Positions 1-8,932 of a stretch of DNA of 64,000 nucleotides are shown one piece after another. Source of the DNA: Empedobacter brevis NBRC 14943 = ATCC 43319 (GTDB lineage: Bacteria > Bacteroidota > Bacteroidia > Flavobacteriales > Weeksellaceae); contig NZ_KB908291.1 in NCBI RefSeq assembly GCF_000382425.1, forward strand, positions 62,001 to 126,000. The letters run 5' to 3'. Under the pieces are notes generated by a model. That model worked only from the letters and a program-made list of their open reading frames with translations, was not told the DNA's origin and did not search any database. How positions within the stretch are numbered: the stretch's first letter is position 1; every line of letters starts with the position of its first letter. The position numbers and the translations under genes are program-made.

Positions 1-279
1 CAACGTACTTTGCCAAAATCTTATTTGATGGATAAAAAAAAATCTGACGAAGAAATTTTAGTTGAAAAAAATAGAGTTGAGAAGGTTTTAGAAATAGAGG
101 ACGCAAGTTATTTTGTAGAACAAACGACAATAAAAATCGTTCCTTATGAAAAATCTAAAAGTCCGATTAAAGTTTTATATAAAAATGGTGAGGTAAAAGA
201 AATTTCTAATTCGGAGAAAAGTTTATTAACTCAGTTTTTACAGCAAGAAATTACAAAATACCATTATCATAGCTTATAA
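1..279 (+). CDS. C-terminal fragment of an HD-domain protein (partial)
   Basis: The frame is open from the first base of the window to a TAA at 277-279, so this is the 3' end of a gene that starts outside. The visible 92 residues hold no catalytic motif. Their pattern (a charged KNRVEKVLEIED helix, a basic strand region, and an end reading LTQFLQQEITKYHYHSL) resembles the tail of the HD-superfamily phosphohydrolases that sit directly before lpxD in many Flavobacteriia. Position and gene order support that reading; the HD motif itself would lie upstream and cannot be seen. A TTG at 10 is not a credible start. A hypothetical protein of another family is possible. Confidence 0.6.
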   Translation, partial: QRTLPKSYLMDKKKSDEEILVEKNRVEKVLEIEDASYFVEQTTIKIVPYEKSKSPIKVLYKNGEVKEISNSEKSLLTQFLQQEITKYHYHSL

Positions 280-352
280 ATAGAGATTGAAAGAATTTGA
301 CAAAAAAGTTAAATTACTTAAATAATCATTTTATAAATTTAAGAATAATTAT

Positions 353-360
353 TAGTTTTG
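353..360 (+). promoter_or_regulatory. -7 promoter element of lpxD
   Basis: TAGTTTTG fits the Bacteroidota -7 consensus TANNTTTG and ends only six bases before the lpxD ATG at 367. Transcription usually begins a few bases after this element, so the mRNA would begin at or next to the start codon (leaderless). No clear TTG was found at the -33 position. Confidence 0.5.
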
Positions 361-366
361 CAGACT

Positions 367-1392
367 ATGAAATTTAAAGCTGCAGAGATTGCGCAATTAT
401 TGCAAGGAACCGTAAAAGGTGATGCAAATGTAGAGGTTTCCACATTGTCGAAGATAGAGGAGGGAAAAGAGGGGTCGATTTCGTTTTTAGCTAATCCGAA
501 ATACGAACATTTTATCTATTCAACCAATGCTTCTATTGTGATTGTGAGTAAAGATTTTGTGGCAACAGATTCCATTTCGTCTACATTGATTGTGGTTGAT
601 GATGCTTACCAGGCTTTTACACAATTATTGCAATATTATCATACCATCAAAAATAATAAAATAGGGATAGAAGAATATACAAAGGTAAGTTCTACTGCTC
701 AACTAGGGGATAATGTATATATTGGAAGTTTTTCTTATATTGGAGCTAATGTTTCAATTGGGAATAATGTAAAGATATATCCAAATGTGACGATTGGCGA
801 TTATGCTAAGATTGGGGATAATACCATTTTGCATTCAGGTGTACAAGTATATGCAGAATGTGAAATAGGTCAGAATTGTATCCTCCATTCGAATGTGGTG
901 ATTGGTGCTGATGGTTTTGGTTTTGCGCCAAATCCTGACGGATCTTTTGAAAAAATTCCTCAAATAGGGAATGTCTTGATAGAAGATAATGTAGAAATTG
1001 GAGCAGGATCGACGATAGATAGAGCAACGATGGGGTCGACAATTATTCGTAAAGGGGTAAAATTAGATAACCAGATTCAAGTTGCACATAACGTACAAAT
1101 AGGAGAAAATACTGTAATTGCTTCGCAAAGTGGAGTAGCAGGTTCGACTAAAATTGGACGCAATTGTATGATTGGAGGACAGGTTGGTATTGCTGGACAC
1201 TTGACAATAGGAGATTTTGTTCAAGTACAAGCTCAAAGTGGTATTAACACAGATGTAGAAAATAAAACGCAATTGTATGGATCACCTGCAATGGACGCAT
1301 CAAGTTTCAGAAAATCATACGTGCACTTTAGAAAGTTTCCTGAAATTGTGAAACGAATCGATAAATTAGAAAAAGAGAACAAACAAAAGTAG
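367..1392 (+). CDS. lpxD: UDP-3-O-(3-hydroxyacyl)glucosamine N-acyltransferase LpxD
   Basis: LpxD adds the second 3-hydroxyacyl chain, from acyl-ACP, to the amino group of UDP-3-O-acylglucosamine in the lipid A pathway (cytoplasm). The 341-residue protein begins MKFKAAEIAQLLQG, the usual LpxD N-terminus, followed by the uridine-binding domain (about 1-100) and a long left-handed beta-helix of hexapeptide repeats (about 105-310). The catalytic histidine lies in DNQIQVAHNVQIG. I chose ATG 367 over the upstream TTG at 358 because it matches the family and TTG 358 overlaps the -7 element. First gene of the lpxD-lpxC/fabZ-lpxA-efp run; six bases separate it from the next gene. Confidence 0.96.
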   Translation: MKFKAAEIAQLLQGTVKGDANVEVSTLSKIEEGKEGSISFLANPKYEHFIYSTNASIVIVSKDFVATDSISSTLIVVDDAYQAFTQLLQYYHTIKNNKIGIEEYTKVSSTAQLGDNVYIGSFSYIGANVSIGNNVKIYPNVTIGDYAKIGDNTILHSGVQVYAECEIGQNCILHSNVVIGADGFGFAPNPDGSFEKIPQIGNVLIEDNVEIGAGSTIDRATMGSTIIRKGVKLDNQIQVAHNVQIGENTVIASQSGVAGSTKIGRNCMIGGQVGIAGHLTIGDFVQVQAQSGINTDVENKTQLYGSPAMDASSFRKSYVHFRKFPEIVKRIDKLEKENKQK

Positions 1393-1398
1393 AAGTTA

Positions 1399-2787
1399 AT
1401 GTCTGATAAACAAAAAACTTTAGCGAATGAAGCCGTTCTAAAAGGTGTTGGCTTACATACAGGTAAATTTGTTACCTTAACATTTAAACCAGCTGAACCT
1501 GATACCGGATTTGTATTTGTAAGAACAGATTTAGAAGGTCAACCTCAAGTAGAAGCTGATGCTCAGTATGTGGTGAGTACGGCTAGAGGAACAACTTTAG
1601 AAAAGAAAGGAGTTAAAGTACATACAACAGAGCATGTTTTAGCAGCTTTAGTGGGTATGGATATTGACAATTGTTATATTGAAATTGACAATGCCGAACC
1701 ACCAATTATGGATGGTTCTTCTCGCTTTTTTGTGGAAGCCATAGAATCAGCTGGTATTGTAGAACAAGATAAAGACAGAGAATATTACAGAATTAAAGAA
1801 ATTGTGACTTATGTGGATCCTGAAACAGGATCTGAAATTACTGCTATTCCAGCAGATGAATACCAAGTTACAGCGATGGTAGATTTTGGAACGAAAGTTT
1901 TAGGAACTCAAAATGCGACATTAACTTCTGTAAAGAATTTCAAACAAGATATATCACAAGCAAGAACTTTTTGTTTTTTGCATGAATTAGAGCAATTATT
2001 AGAAGCCGGTTTAGTAAAAGGAGGAGACCTAGACAATGCAATTGTTTATGTTGACAAAGAAATTACACCGGAAACAAAAGAAAAATTATGTAAAGCTTTC
2101 AACAGAGATGATGTTTCTATTCGTCCGAATGGAATTTTAGATCACTTGACTTTACATTATCCAAATGAAGCTGCTCGTCATAAATTATTAGATGTAGTAG
2201 GAGATTTGGCTTTGGTTGGAAAAAAATTGAAAGCTAAAATTATAGCAACAAAGCCTGGACATCATACCAATACTAATTTTGCGAAGAAATTAAACAAGCA
2301 AATAAAATTGGCGCAACGTAACAAGGTACCGGAATTTGATTTGACTGCAGATCCAGTTTATGATATCAATGATATTATGAAATTGTTACCACATCGTCCA
2401 CCATTTTTACTGATAGACAAAGTGATTTCTAAAACAGCAACAGGTTTAATTGGCGTGAAAAATGTAACAATGAACGAACCTTTCTTTGTTGGTCATTTTC
2501 CTAAAGAACCTGTAATGCCTGGAGTTTTACAAATTGAAGCAATGGCACAATTAGGAGGTTTATTAATTTTGGGAGAGTTAGAGAATCCACAAGATTATTC
2601 AACCTATTTCATGAAAATTGAAAGTGCTAAATTTAAACGTAAAATAATTCCTGGGGATACAATTGTGTTTAAATTAGAATTGGTTGAACCAATCAGAAGG
2701 GGTATTGTTCATATGCAAGGGATAGGATACGTGAACAATCAAATCGCTGTGGAAGCAGAAATGATGGCAGTTATTACAAAAGAATAA
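1399..2787 (+). CDS. lpxC/fabZ: Bifunctional LpxC deacetylase / FabZ dehydratase
   Basis: One 462-residue protein carries two enzymes. Residues 1 to about 310 are LpxC, the zinc amidase that deacetylates UDP-3-O-acyl-GlcNAc, the committed step of lipid A synthesis; metal-ligand regions are visible at TTEHVLAAL and HKLLDVVGD. Residues about 320-462 are FabZ, the hotdog-fold 3-hydroxyacyl-ACP dehydratase, with LPHRPPFLLIDKV and the catalytic His/Glu in HFPKEPVMPGVLQIEAMAQ. This fusion is a known feature of Bacteroidota and probably keeps lipid A and fatty-acid synthesis in step, since both use 3-hydroxyacyl-ACP. It lies between lpxD and lpxA with gaps of 6 and 8 bases, so co-transcription is likely. 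Confidence 0.96.
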   Translation: MSDKQKTLANEAVLKGVGLHTGKFVTLTFKPAEPDTGFVFVRTDLEGQPQVEADAQYVVSTARGTTLEKKGVKVHTTEHVLAALVGMDIDNCYIEIDNAEPPIMDGSSRFFVEAIESAGIVEQDKDREYYRIKEIVTYVDPETGSEITAIPADEYQVTAMVDFGTKVLGTQNATLTSVKNFKQDISQARTFCFLHELEQLLEAGLVKGGDLDNAIVYVDKEITPETKEKLCKAFNRDDVSIRPNGILDHLTLHYPNEAARHKLLDVVGDLALVGKKLKAKIIATKPGHHTNTNFAKKLNKQIKLAQRNKVPEFDLTADPVYDINDIMKLLPHRPPFLLIDKVISKTATGLIGVKNVTMNEPFFVGHFPKEPVMPGVLQIEAMAQLGGLLILGELENPQDYSTYFMKIESAKFKRKIIPGDTIVFKLELVEPIRRGIVHMQGIGYVNNQIAVEAEMMAVITKE

Positions 2788-2795
2788 TAAAAGAA

Positions 2796-3590
2796 ATGGA
2801 AGTTATGAATCATCCGATGGCATATGTTCATCCAACTGCAATTATAGGTGAGAATGTTATAATTAGTCCTTTTTCTTCCGTTTATGAAGATGTAGAGATT
2901 GGTGAAGGAACATGGATTGGCCCTAATGTAACAATTATGCCAGGATCTCGTATAGGAAAAAATTGTAAAATTTATCCGGGTACTGTAATTTCTGGTGAAC
3001 CTCAAGATTTGAAGTATGAAGGTGAAAAAACTTTAACATATATTGGTGACAACACAACAATTAGAGAGTGTGTTACTGTAAACAAAGGAACAAACGCCTT
3101 GGGCTACACTAAAATTGGTGATAATTGTTTAATTATGGCTACTGCACATATTGCGCATGATTGTGTTGTTGGTAATAATGTCGTTATTGTAAATGCCGTT
3201 GGTTTAGCCGGACATATAGAAGTCGGAGATTACGCCTTCATTGGTGGATATAGTGCAGTGCATCAATTTACGAAAATTGGAGAACATGCTTTTGTTGCTG
3301 GAGCGACACAAATTCGTAAAGATGTTCCTCCTTATGTAAAAGCGGCAAAAAATCCTGTTGCTTATGCCGGTGTTAATGCAATTGGGTTAAGAAGAAAAGG
3401 ATTTAGTTCTGAAGAAATTTATGAGATTCAAGGAATTTATCGAATTTTATATCAACAAAAAAATAATGTTTCTCAAGCTGTAGAACAAATTTTAGAAAAA
3501 TTCCCGGATTCACATTACCGTGAAGTGATTTTGAATTTTATTAATTCAAGTGATCGTGGAATTATGAAAGGGTATAGCTCAGGAGTTTAA
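2796..3590 (+). CDS. lpxA: UDP-N-acetylglucosamine O-acyltransferase LpxA
   Basis: LpxA starts lipid A synthesis by moving a 3-hydroxyacyl chain from ACP to UDP-GlcNAc. The 264-residue protein has the hexapeptide-repeat beta-helix (about 10-190) and the helical C-terminal domain. The catalytic histidine is in ATAHIAHDCVVGN; the VHPTAIIG start is typical. Two in-frame starts are possible, ATG 2796 and ATG 2805; homologues often begin near the second (MNHPMAYVHP), so the true protein may be three residues shorter. Placed after lpxC/fabZ in the same run. Confidence 0.95.
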   Translation: MEVMNHPMAYVHPTAIIGENVIISPFSSVYEDVEIGEGTWIGPNVTIMPGSRIGKNCKIYPGTVISGEPQDLKYEGEKTLTYIGDNTTIRECVTVNKGTNALGYTKIGDNCLIMATAHIAHDCVVGNNVVIVNAVGLAGHIEVGDYAFIGGYSAVHQFTKIGEHAFVAGATQIRKDVPPYVKAAKNPVAYAGVNAIGLRRKGFSSEEIYEIQGIYRILYQQKNNVSQAVEQILEKFPDSHYREVILNFINSSDRGIMKGYSSGV

Positions 3591-3612
3591 TCAAAATAAC
3601 AAAATAGAATAC

Positions 3613-4179
3613 ATGGCAACAACTGCTGATATTAGAAAAGGTTTATGTATTGTTTTTAATAACGACACATACAAAATTATCGAATTTTTACACGTTAAAC
3701 CAGGTAAAGGTCCTGCTTTCGTTCGTACAAAATTAAAATCTTTGACAAATGGAAAAGTATTGGATAATACATTTTCTGCTGGTCATAAAATAGAAGAAGT
3801 TCGTGTTGAAACGCGTAATTATCAATACTTGTATGAGGATGATAATGGTTTCCACTTCATGAATAATGACGATTTTTCTCAAGTTTATTTAAATAAAGAT
3901 TTGATTGATAACGCTCAATTTATGAAAGCCGGTGACGAAATAAAAATTTTATTCCGCGCTTCTGATGAAACAGCTTTAGCTGCTGAGCTACCTAATACAG
4001 TAATCATGGAAATTACGTATACTGAGCCAGGACTTAAAGGAGATACAGCTACAAATGCAACAAAACCGGCAACAACTGAAACTGGTGCTGAAATTCGTGT
4101 TCCTTTGTTCATTAATGAAGGAGATAAAGTGAAAATCAATACAGAAGACGGTTCTTACGTAGAACGTATTAAAGAATAA
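3613..4179 (+). CDS. efp: Translation elongation factor P
   Basis: EF-P binds ribosomes stalled on polyproline stretches and promotes peptide-bond formation. The protein has 188 residues, the family length, with the KOW-like N-terminal domain followed by two OB domains. The tip of domain I reads VKPGKGPAFVRTKLKSL, so the loop carries a lysine at the position that is modified in many bacteria; the modification here is unknown. It is the last gene of the lipid A run and is followed by a clear intrinsic terminator. Confidence 0.96.
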   Translation: MATTADIRKGLCIVFNNDTYKIIEFLHVKPGKGPAFVRTKLKSLTNGKVLDNTFSAGHKIEEVRVETRNYQYLYEDDNGFHFMNNDDFSQVYLNKDLIDNAQFMKAGDEIKILFRASDETALAAELPNTVIMEITYTEPGLKGDTATNATKPATTETGAEIRVPLFINEGDKVKINTEDGSYVERIKE

Positions 4180-4201
4180 TTATTTTATTCAATCATATAT
4201 T

Positions 4202-4230
4202 AAAACCCTCTATTATAGAGGGTTTTTTTA
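4202..4230 (+). terminator. Intrinsic terminator after efp
   Basis: AAAACCCTCTA, a three-base TTA loop, and TAGAGGGTTTT form an 11-bp stem followed by more T. It lies 23 bases after the efp stop and closes the lipid A transcription unit. Confidence 0.9.
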
Positions 4231-4456
4231 TTTGCTTAATTCACAGTAAGAAGCCAGCTTTCTACGAATAAAAAGCTAGCCCAATTTTAAATAGGTTAAG
4301 TTAGGTGGGAGTATTAAATAAAATCCTCTTTTATTTATAGTTTGTATGAATCTATATGAGATACATCTTAGAATAGTTACTTTGCTCGTGCAAGCAATAC
4401 TTGGCAGGAAATTAGGTTTAACGAAAAAGTAGAATAGTAAGTTGAGAATAAACTAA

Positions 4457-5311
4457 TTAGTCTTTAAATAATGAAATCCTTGTAAAAGAATCAGCTACAA
4501 AAGTACAAGAAGTGTCAGATTCAAGGAATAATTGATAACCTCTGTTAGCAGCTAAACTTTCCGGATCCGCAATAGTATAAAAATAAAATGTAAGAACTTT
4601 TGGTAAACCACTAGATCCTGCTGGAAGAAGTGAAATAGAATTGATTTCAAATCCGGAATCCGGATTTTTGAATGTCGCTTTCAACGAACCCGACGAATTA
4701 GAACCAGCTGTTACAGTAGCGATTAATCGCCATATGTGTACTTGTCCGTTAATTTCATTTTCTCTCCATCTTTGTGCTGCTGCATTAGCTCCGATGTATA
4801 TATTTGAAGTTACTCCGGGAAAAGGAACAGTCGTTTCCGGCCAACTTGTTGTCGGACTTGGAGCAAAAGTCAATGGAGTGGTATATAGAATCTGATGAGG
4901 AGTTCCATATGTATTACCATTAGGTGTTAAGCTAACAGAAGGTTTAGCTCCTCCGGCTCCTCCATTAATTTTTACAACACCATCATTTCCTGCGGTAGAG
5001 CTAGTAGGAACAAATAATTGTCTCCAAACTAATCCGTCCCAAAATTCAAAACGGTTATCAGTTAAATTAAAAATAAGTGTACCTGCTGTTAAACTTGTAT
5101 TTGAGACGCCGTTTGGTGGGATAGTAAGAGGGTCATTGTCAGCTAAAGAAGAGTTTCTTTCAGTGGTTGTCAGTCGTGGAATAAGTATTCCTTTGTTGTT
5201 TGAAACTATATCAAGTATAGTTGCATCATTAGGTGTACTTGTGTTAATACCTACCTGCGCATTTGATTGTAAGCATCCGAATACAATCGTAAAAAGGATA
5301 AAAATTTTCAT
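4457..5311 (-). CDS. Secreted flavobacterial protein of unknown function
   Basis: The 284-residue product begins with a signal peptide (MKIFILFTIVFGCLQSNAQ) and then the phrase QVGINTSTPNDATILDIVS...GILIPRLTTTER, which is common at the start of many secreted Flavobacteriia proteins, including tail-fibre-like and adhesin-like ones. A segment near residue 87 (NRFEFWDGLVWRQL) fits the same group. The remainder is a predicted beta-rich domain with no motif I recognise and no T9SS tail or lipobox. It is convergent with efp and alone on its strand. Function is not assigned. Confidence 0.75.
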   Translation of the reverse strand: MKIFILFTIVFGCLQSNAQVGINTSTPNDATILDIVSNNKGILIPRLTTTERNSSLADNDPLTIPPNGVSNTSLTAGTLIFNLTDNRFEFWDGLVWRQLFVPTSSTAGNDGVVKINGGAGGAKPSVSLTPNGNTYGTPHQILYTTPLTFAPSPTTSWPETTVPFPGVTSNIYIGANAAAQRWRENEINGQVHIWRLIATVTAGSNSSGSLKATFKNPDSGFEINSISLLPAGSSGLPKVLTFYFYTIADPESLAANRGYQLFLESDTSCTFVADSFTRISLFKD

Positions 5312-5408
5312 ATTTAGTTAGTTTAGGATTGTTCATTTTTTTATTTATTTCATTGGGTTATTTTTAATAAAAATATTAATAATTTAATATATTATATATT
5401 TTCAATTA

Positions 5409-5441
5409 CAAATGTAGTGAATAATATAATTCAAATATCAA
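5409..5441 (-). promoter_or_regulatory. Candidate promoter of the secreted protein gene
   Basis: On the minus strand TACATTTG (5416-5409) fits the -7 consensus and a TTG lies 22 bp upstream (5441-5439). This would give a 5' leader of about 95 bases before the ATG at 5311. The region is very AT-rich, so a chance match is possible. Confidence 0.4.
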
Positions 5442-5576
5442 ATATTATTTAATATTTTACATCTCGTAAAATCTATTTTAGTCATTGATAAAAAGTAGTC
5501 GATTTTGACTATATTTTTTGTTGGGTGAAATCAACTTTAAAATGTAATTTAGCGATAAATCAACAGAATAAATTTT

Positions 5577-6233
5577 ATGAAAATTGGGGCTAAAAACAGA
5601 TTAAAAAAAACTTTTTTATACGGGGTAATACTCTGTATTTTATGTTTATTATTTACTTTTTTTGCAAATTCTAAAATAGAAAAGTCCACAGAAAATTTTG
5701 TGACAGATCAATTAGAGCATCTGCCAAAAACAAAAGTTGCCGTTGTACTTGGAACAGCTCCGAATTTGGTAAACGGTTATCAAAATTACTATTTTACGTA
5801 TCGTATAGAAGCGGCTGCAAAATTATATAAATCAGGAAAAGTATCGCATTTCATTGTAAGTGGCGATCATGGACGAAAGAACTACAATGAACCTGAAGCA
5901 ATGAAGTTAGCTTTGATAAAAAATGGTATTCCGGAAAATGTCATTTATTTGGATTATGCGGGATTTAGAACATTAGATTCGATGATACGGGCAAAGGAAA
6001 TTTTCGGACAGAAAGAATTTATTGTTGTTTCGCAAGAATTTCATAATCAACGGGCGGTTTATATTGCTCGTCAAAACGGAATCAATGCGTATGGTTACAA
6101 TGCAAAAGATGTCAACAAGCATGCAGGTCTGAAAACCAATATTCGTGAATATTTCGCAAGAGCAAAAGTATTTATCGATAGTTTTTTGGGTGTAGAACTG
6201 AAATTTTTGGGAGAGAAGATTGAAGTGACTTAA
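5577..6233 (+). CDS. SanA/YdcF-like DUF218 membrane protein
   Basis: The 218-residue protein has one N-terminal membrane segment (about 13-31) and then a DUF218 domain: VAVVLGTAP, then KSGKVSHFIVSGDHG, YNEPEAMKLALIKNGIP, and FIVVSQEFHNQRAVYIARQNGI. This pattern matches SanA, an inner-membrane protein linked in enterobacteria to envelope exclusion of vancomycin. The biochemical activity of the family is not settled. It stands alone between a divergent secreted-protein gene and convergent menD. A weak promoter (TTG at 5521, TAATTTAG at 5545) lies upstream. Confidence 0.85.
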   Translation: MKIGAKNRLKKTFLYGVILCILCLLFTFFANSKIEKSTENFVTDQLEHLPKTKVAVVLGTAPNLVNGYQNYYFTYRIEAAAKLYKSGKVSHFIVSGDHGRKNYNEPEAMKLALIKNGIPENVIYLDYAGFRTLDSMIRAKEIFGQKEFIVVSQEFHNQRAVYIARQNGINAYGYNAKDVNKHAGLKTNIREYFARAKVFIDSFLGVELKFLGEKIEVT

Positions 6234-6240
6234 TCTAATC

Positions 6241-6280
6241 AAACAAAGAGAAACCAAATAAATGATTTCTCTTTTGTTTT
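6241..6280. terminator. Bidirectional terminator between the SanA-like gene and menD
   Basis: AAAGAGAAA and TTTCTCTTT pair across a 12-base loop and are flanked by A-rich and T-rich tracts on both sides. It sits between two convergent genes. Confidence 0.7.
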
Positions 6281-6287
6281 AATTTAT

Positions 6288-7958
6288 TTATTTCAAACTA
6301 CTAAAATATCCTCTTAAAGTAGCATCGTTAGCAGAATTTCGTGTGTCAATTTCTAAAATTTTAGGACGATTGCTTTCTGCATAAAAGTCATTGAAAGAAT
6401 GTTCCAAGTCAGTTAAATTTGAAACAACCTGGTAGTCAAAATCAAACATTTTTGCCAAGTGTTCAGCTGTAAAATGATGTTTTGTTTCGAAATAATCTTC
6501 GACAACATCTGTTTCAGAAGGACCCGGAATAAATTTGAAAATATTTCCACCACCGTTATTGATCAAAATTATTCTAAAATGAGAAGGCATATTTACATTC
6601 CACAGAGCATTCGAATCATAGAAAAAAGAAATATCACCTGTAATCATTACTGTATTTTGCTCAGATGCGATGCAAGCACCAATTGCTGTAGAAGTAGATC
6701 CGTCAATACCACTTGTTCCACGATTACAGAAAACAGGATTTGAACTTTTGTGGTCAAATAATAAACCATAGCGGATAACGGTAGAGTTTCCGTATTGAAT
6801 TTGCCAATTCTCAGGATAATTACGAACAATTGAATCAAAAGCTTTCAAATCACAAAAAGGAATCATATTGATGTAATGATTGTGTTTGATGTTATTTGCT
6901 TCTCGTATCGAATTCCAAGTGGTGTAATATTCAGATTCTTTTGGGTTGACAAACGGAACAAATTGTTCTAAAAACAATTCCGGTTTTGTTTCAATTTTAT
7001 CTGTTAATGCCTGAAAAGTATCCGGTTGCCAATATTCATCTAAATGCCAATGTTGTGTTGGTTGTTTTTCCCGTAAGAACTTTTTTATCTTTTTTGACAC
7101 CACATTTTGCCCGATAGTCAATAAAATATCAGGCTTTAAAGCTTCTAATTCTTCCTCTGAATATGGAAAAATAACTTGGTCTATTTTATTAAAAAATCGT
7201 TCATTATGTATATTGGATGTCACTTCTGTTAAAACCACAACCGAGTCGTCTTGTGCCAATTGTTTTAATAAATGGCCAAATTCGGCATCAGGATGATGTA
7301 ATCCGACCAAAATCATCTTTCGGCTAGAAGCATTCCAACGTTTCATAAAATCAATCACATCAATTTCAGGATAATCTTTAGCAGGAATTGTAATCGTATC
7401 AATTTCGATTGAAGACTCAATTACAGATTCATACAAAGGTTCAGAAAAAGGCATATTGATATGAATTGGAGCAGATTTATGTAAACAATCGATCAATGCA
7501 TATTTTGTTAACAACATATTTCGGGTTAACTCATCTGTTTCTTCACTTTCGGATAGTTGAACATTGTGAACCGAATGTTTTTCGAACAAATTATTCTGAC
7601 GTATGGTTTGACCATCAAAATTATCGACCAAATGTTCCGGACGATCTGCAGAAAGCACAATAATCGGGATATTTTGAAAAAAGGCTTCTGTGATGGCAGG
7701 GTAATAATTTGCTGTAGCAGAGCCGGAGGTGCAACAAACGACAACAGGTTTCTGTATTTGCTGGGCCATTCCCAAGGCTACAAATCCGGCTGAACGTTCA
7801 TCAATGACACTATATGTTTTGAAGCGTTCGTCATTGGCAAATTGCATGGTCAAAGCCCCATTTCGAGATCCCGGCGATAATATGATATGATCAATTCCAA
7901 AAGCCAAAAATGTTTCGGCAATTAATTGAACATTTAATTTATTTGATATTTTTCTCAA
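6288..7958 (-). CDS. menD: Menaquinone biosynthesis enzyme MenD (SEPHCHC synthase)
   Basis: MenD is a thiamine-diphosphate enzyme that adds succinic semialdehyde, derived from 2-oxoglutarate, to isochorismate in menaquinone synthesis. The 556-residue protein shows the family order: ILSPGSRNGAL near 27, SVIDERSAGFVALGMAQQ near 50, GTSGIDGS near 420, and the ThDP/Mg signature GDISFFYDSNALWN ending in NNGGGNIF. The frame opens after a stop at 7976-7974 and offers no ATG before residue 37, so TTG 7958 is the likely start. Other men genes are not in this window. Menaquinone is the usual respiratory quinone of this phylum. Confidence 0.94.
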   Translation of the reverse strand: MRKISNKLNVQLIAETFLAFGIDHIILSPGSRNGALTMQFANDERFKTYSVIDERSAGFVALGMAQQIQKPVVVCCTSGSATANYYPAITEAFFQNIPIIVLSADRPEHLVDNFDGQTIRQNNLFEKHSVHNVQLSESEETDELTRNMLLTKYALIDCLHKSAPIHINMPFSEPLYESVIESSIEIDTITIPAKDYPEIDVIDFMKRWNASSRKMILVGLHHPDAEFGHLLKQLAQDDSVVVLTEVTSNIHNERFFNKIDQVIFPYSEEELEALKPDILLTIGQNVVSKKIKKFLREKQPTQHWHLDEYWQPDTFQALTDKIETKPELFLEQFVPFVNPKESEYYTTWNSIREANNIKHNHYINMIPFCDLKAFDSIVRNYPENWQIQYGNSTVIRYGLLFDHKSSNPVFCNRGTSGIDGSTSTAIGACIASEQNTVMITGDISFFYDSNALWNVNMPSHFRIILINNGGGNIFKFIPGPSETDVVEDYFETKHHFTAEHLAKMFDFDYQVVSNLTDLEHSFNDFYAESNRPKILEIDTRNSANDATLRGYFSSLK

Positions 7959-7978
7959 CGTAGTTGTCTTAAATTAAA

Positions 7979-8016
7979 AAAGGTTTTGAATAGCAAATTT
8001 ACTAAACAAAACCTTT
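7979..8016 (-). terminator. Terminator of fabG containing a menD -7 element in its loop
   Basis: On the minus strand AAAGGTTTTG and CAAAACCTTT form a 10-bp stem with an 18-base loop, followed by a T run. Within the loop, TAAATTTG (8001-7994) fits the -7 consensus and points at menD, 36 bases before its TTG start. Confidence 0.7.
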
Positions 8017-8040
8017 CTAAAAGTATGATATTTTTAAGAA

Positions 8041-8784
8041 TTAAGTATGTAAACCTCCGTCTACGCTTAAAACTTGTCCTGTTACATAACTCGATAAATC
8101 AGAAGCTAAGAATAAACATGCATTGGCAACATCTTCCGGTTGTCCTCCGCGCTTCAATGGAATTCCATTGCGCCATTCTTCCACTACTTTTTGATCTAAA
8201 ACTTCAGTCATTTCAGTTTCGATAAAACCTGGTGCGATTGCGTTACAACGAATGTTACGAGAACCTAATTCTAATGCAACAGATTTAGAAAAACCAATTA
8301 ATCCTGCTTTAGAAGCGGCATAGTTTGCCTGTCCAGCATTTCCTTTAATTCCAACGATAGAAGACATATTTACGATAGAACCGGAACGTTGTTTCATCAT
8401 CGGTTTGATTACCGCTTTAGTTAAATTGAAAGCTGAATTTAAATTTGTTTGAATTACTTTTTCGAAATCTTCTGCAGACATTCTCATCAACAAATTATCT
8501 TTTGTAATTCCGGCATTATTGATCACAATATCAATTTGACCAAATTCAGTAATCACATCTTCCACTAATTTCTGAGCAGCTTCGTAATCAGAAGCATCAG
8601 ATTGATATCCTTTTACTTTACCGAATTGTCCCAATTCTTCTTCCAACGCTTTTGCCTTTTCTACAGAAGAAGCATAAGTAAAGGCAACGTTAGCGCCATT
8701 TTTTACAAAAACTTCAGCAATACTTTTTCCAATACCGCGAGTTGCGCCTGTAACGATTGCTGTTTTACCTTGCAATAAATTCAT
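8041..8784 (-). CDS. fabG: 3-oxoacyl-ACP reductase FabG
   Basis: FabG reduces 3-oxoacyl-ACP with NADPH in each cycle of fatty-acid elongation. The 247-residue short-chain dehydrogenase shows the cofactor motif TGATRGIGKSIA (near 13), NNAGITKDN, catalytic Ser in NMSSIVGIKG, and YAASK near residue 152. Length and the AIAPGFIETEMTE segment are typical of FabG rather than other SDR enzymes. A -7 element (TATTTTTG, 8817-8810) lies 26 bases before the start. It is upstream of menD on the same strand but separated by a terminator. Confidence 0.92.
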   Translation of the reverse strand: MNLLQGKTAIVTGATRGIGKSIAEVFVKNGANVAFTYASSVEKAKALEEELGQFGKVKGYQSDASDYEAAQKLVEDVITEFGQIDIVINNAGITKDNLLMRMSAEDFEKVIQTNLNSAFNLTKAVIKPMMKQRSGSIVNMSSIVGIKGNAGQANYAASKAGLIGFSKSVALELGSRNIRCNAIAPGFIETEMTEVLDQKVVEEWRNGIPLKRGGQPEDVANACLFLASDLSSYVTGQVLSVDGGLHT

Positions 8785-8809
8785 GTTTATAGGTATTATA
8801 TATAGCTTC

Positions 8810-8817
8810 CAAAAATA
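8810..8817 (-). promoter_or_regulatory. -7 promoter element of fabG
   Basis: TATTTTTG on the minus strand fits TANNTTTG. No TTG at -33 was seen. Confidence 0.45.
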
Positions 8818-8932
8818 CGAATTTTTGCGAGAGTTTAAAATGTTAAAATTTACTTTGTCGATTTTCTTTTAACATTTTGTGGTATTAAAATTGAAATTAT
8901 GGATGTTATAACCAATAAAAAAATAAAAAAAC

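Noticed and set aside
806-1272. Open frames antisense to lpxD
   Set aside because: They lie inside a clearly coding gene and their translations have no sensible composition.
8041-8225. Plus-strand frame across the fabG terminator and 3' end
   Set aside because: It is the shadow of fabG and the terminator stem, with no support of its own.
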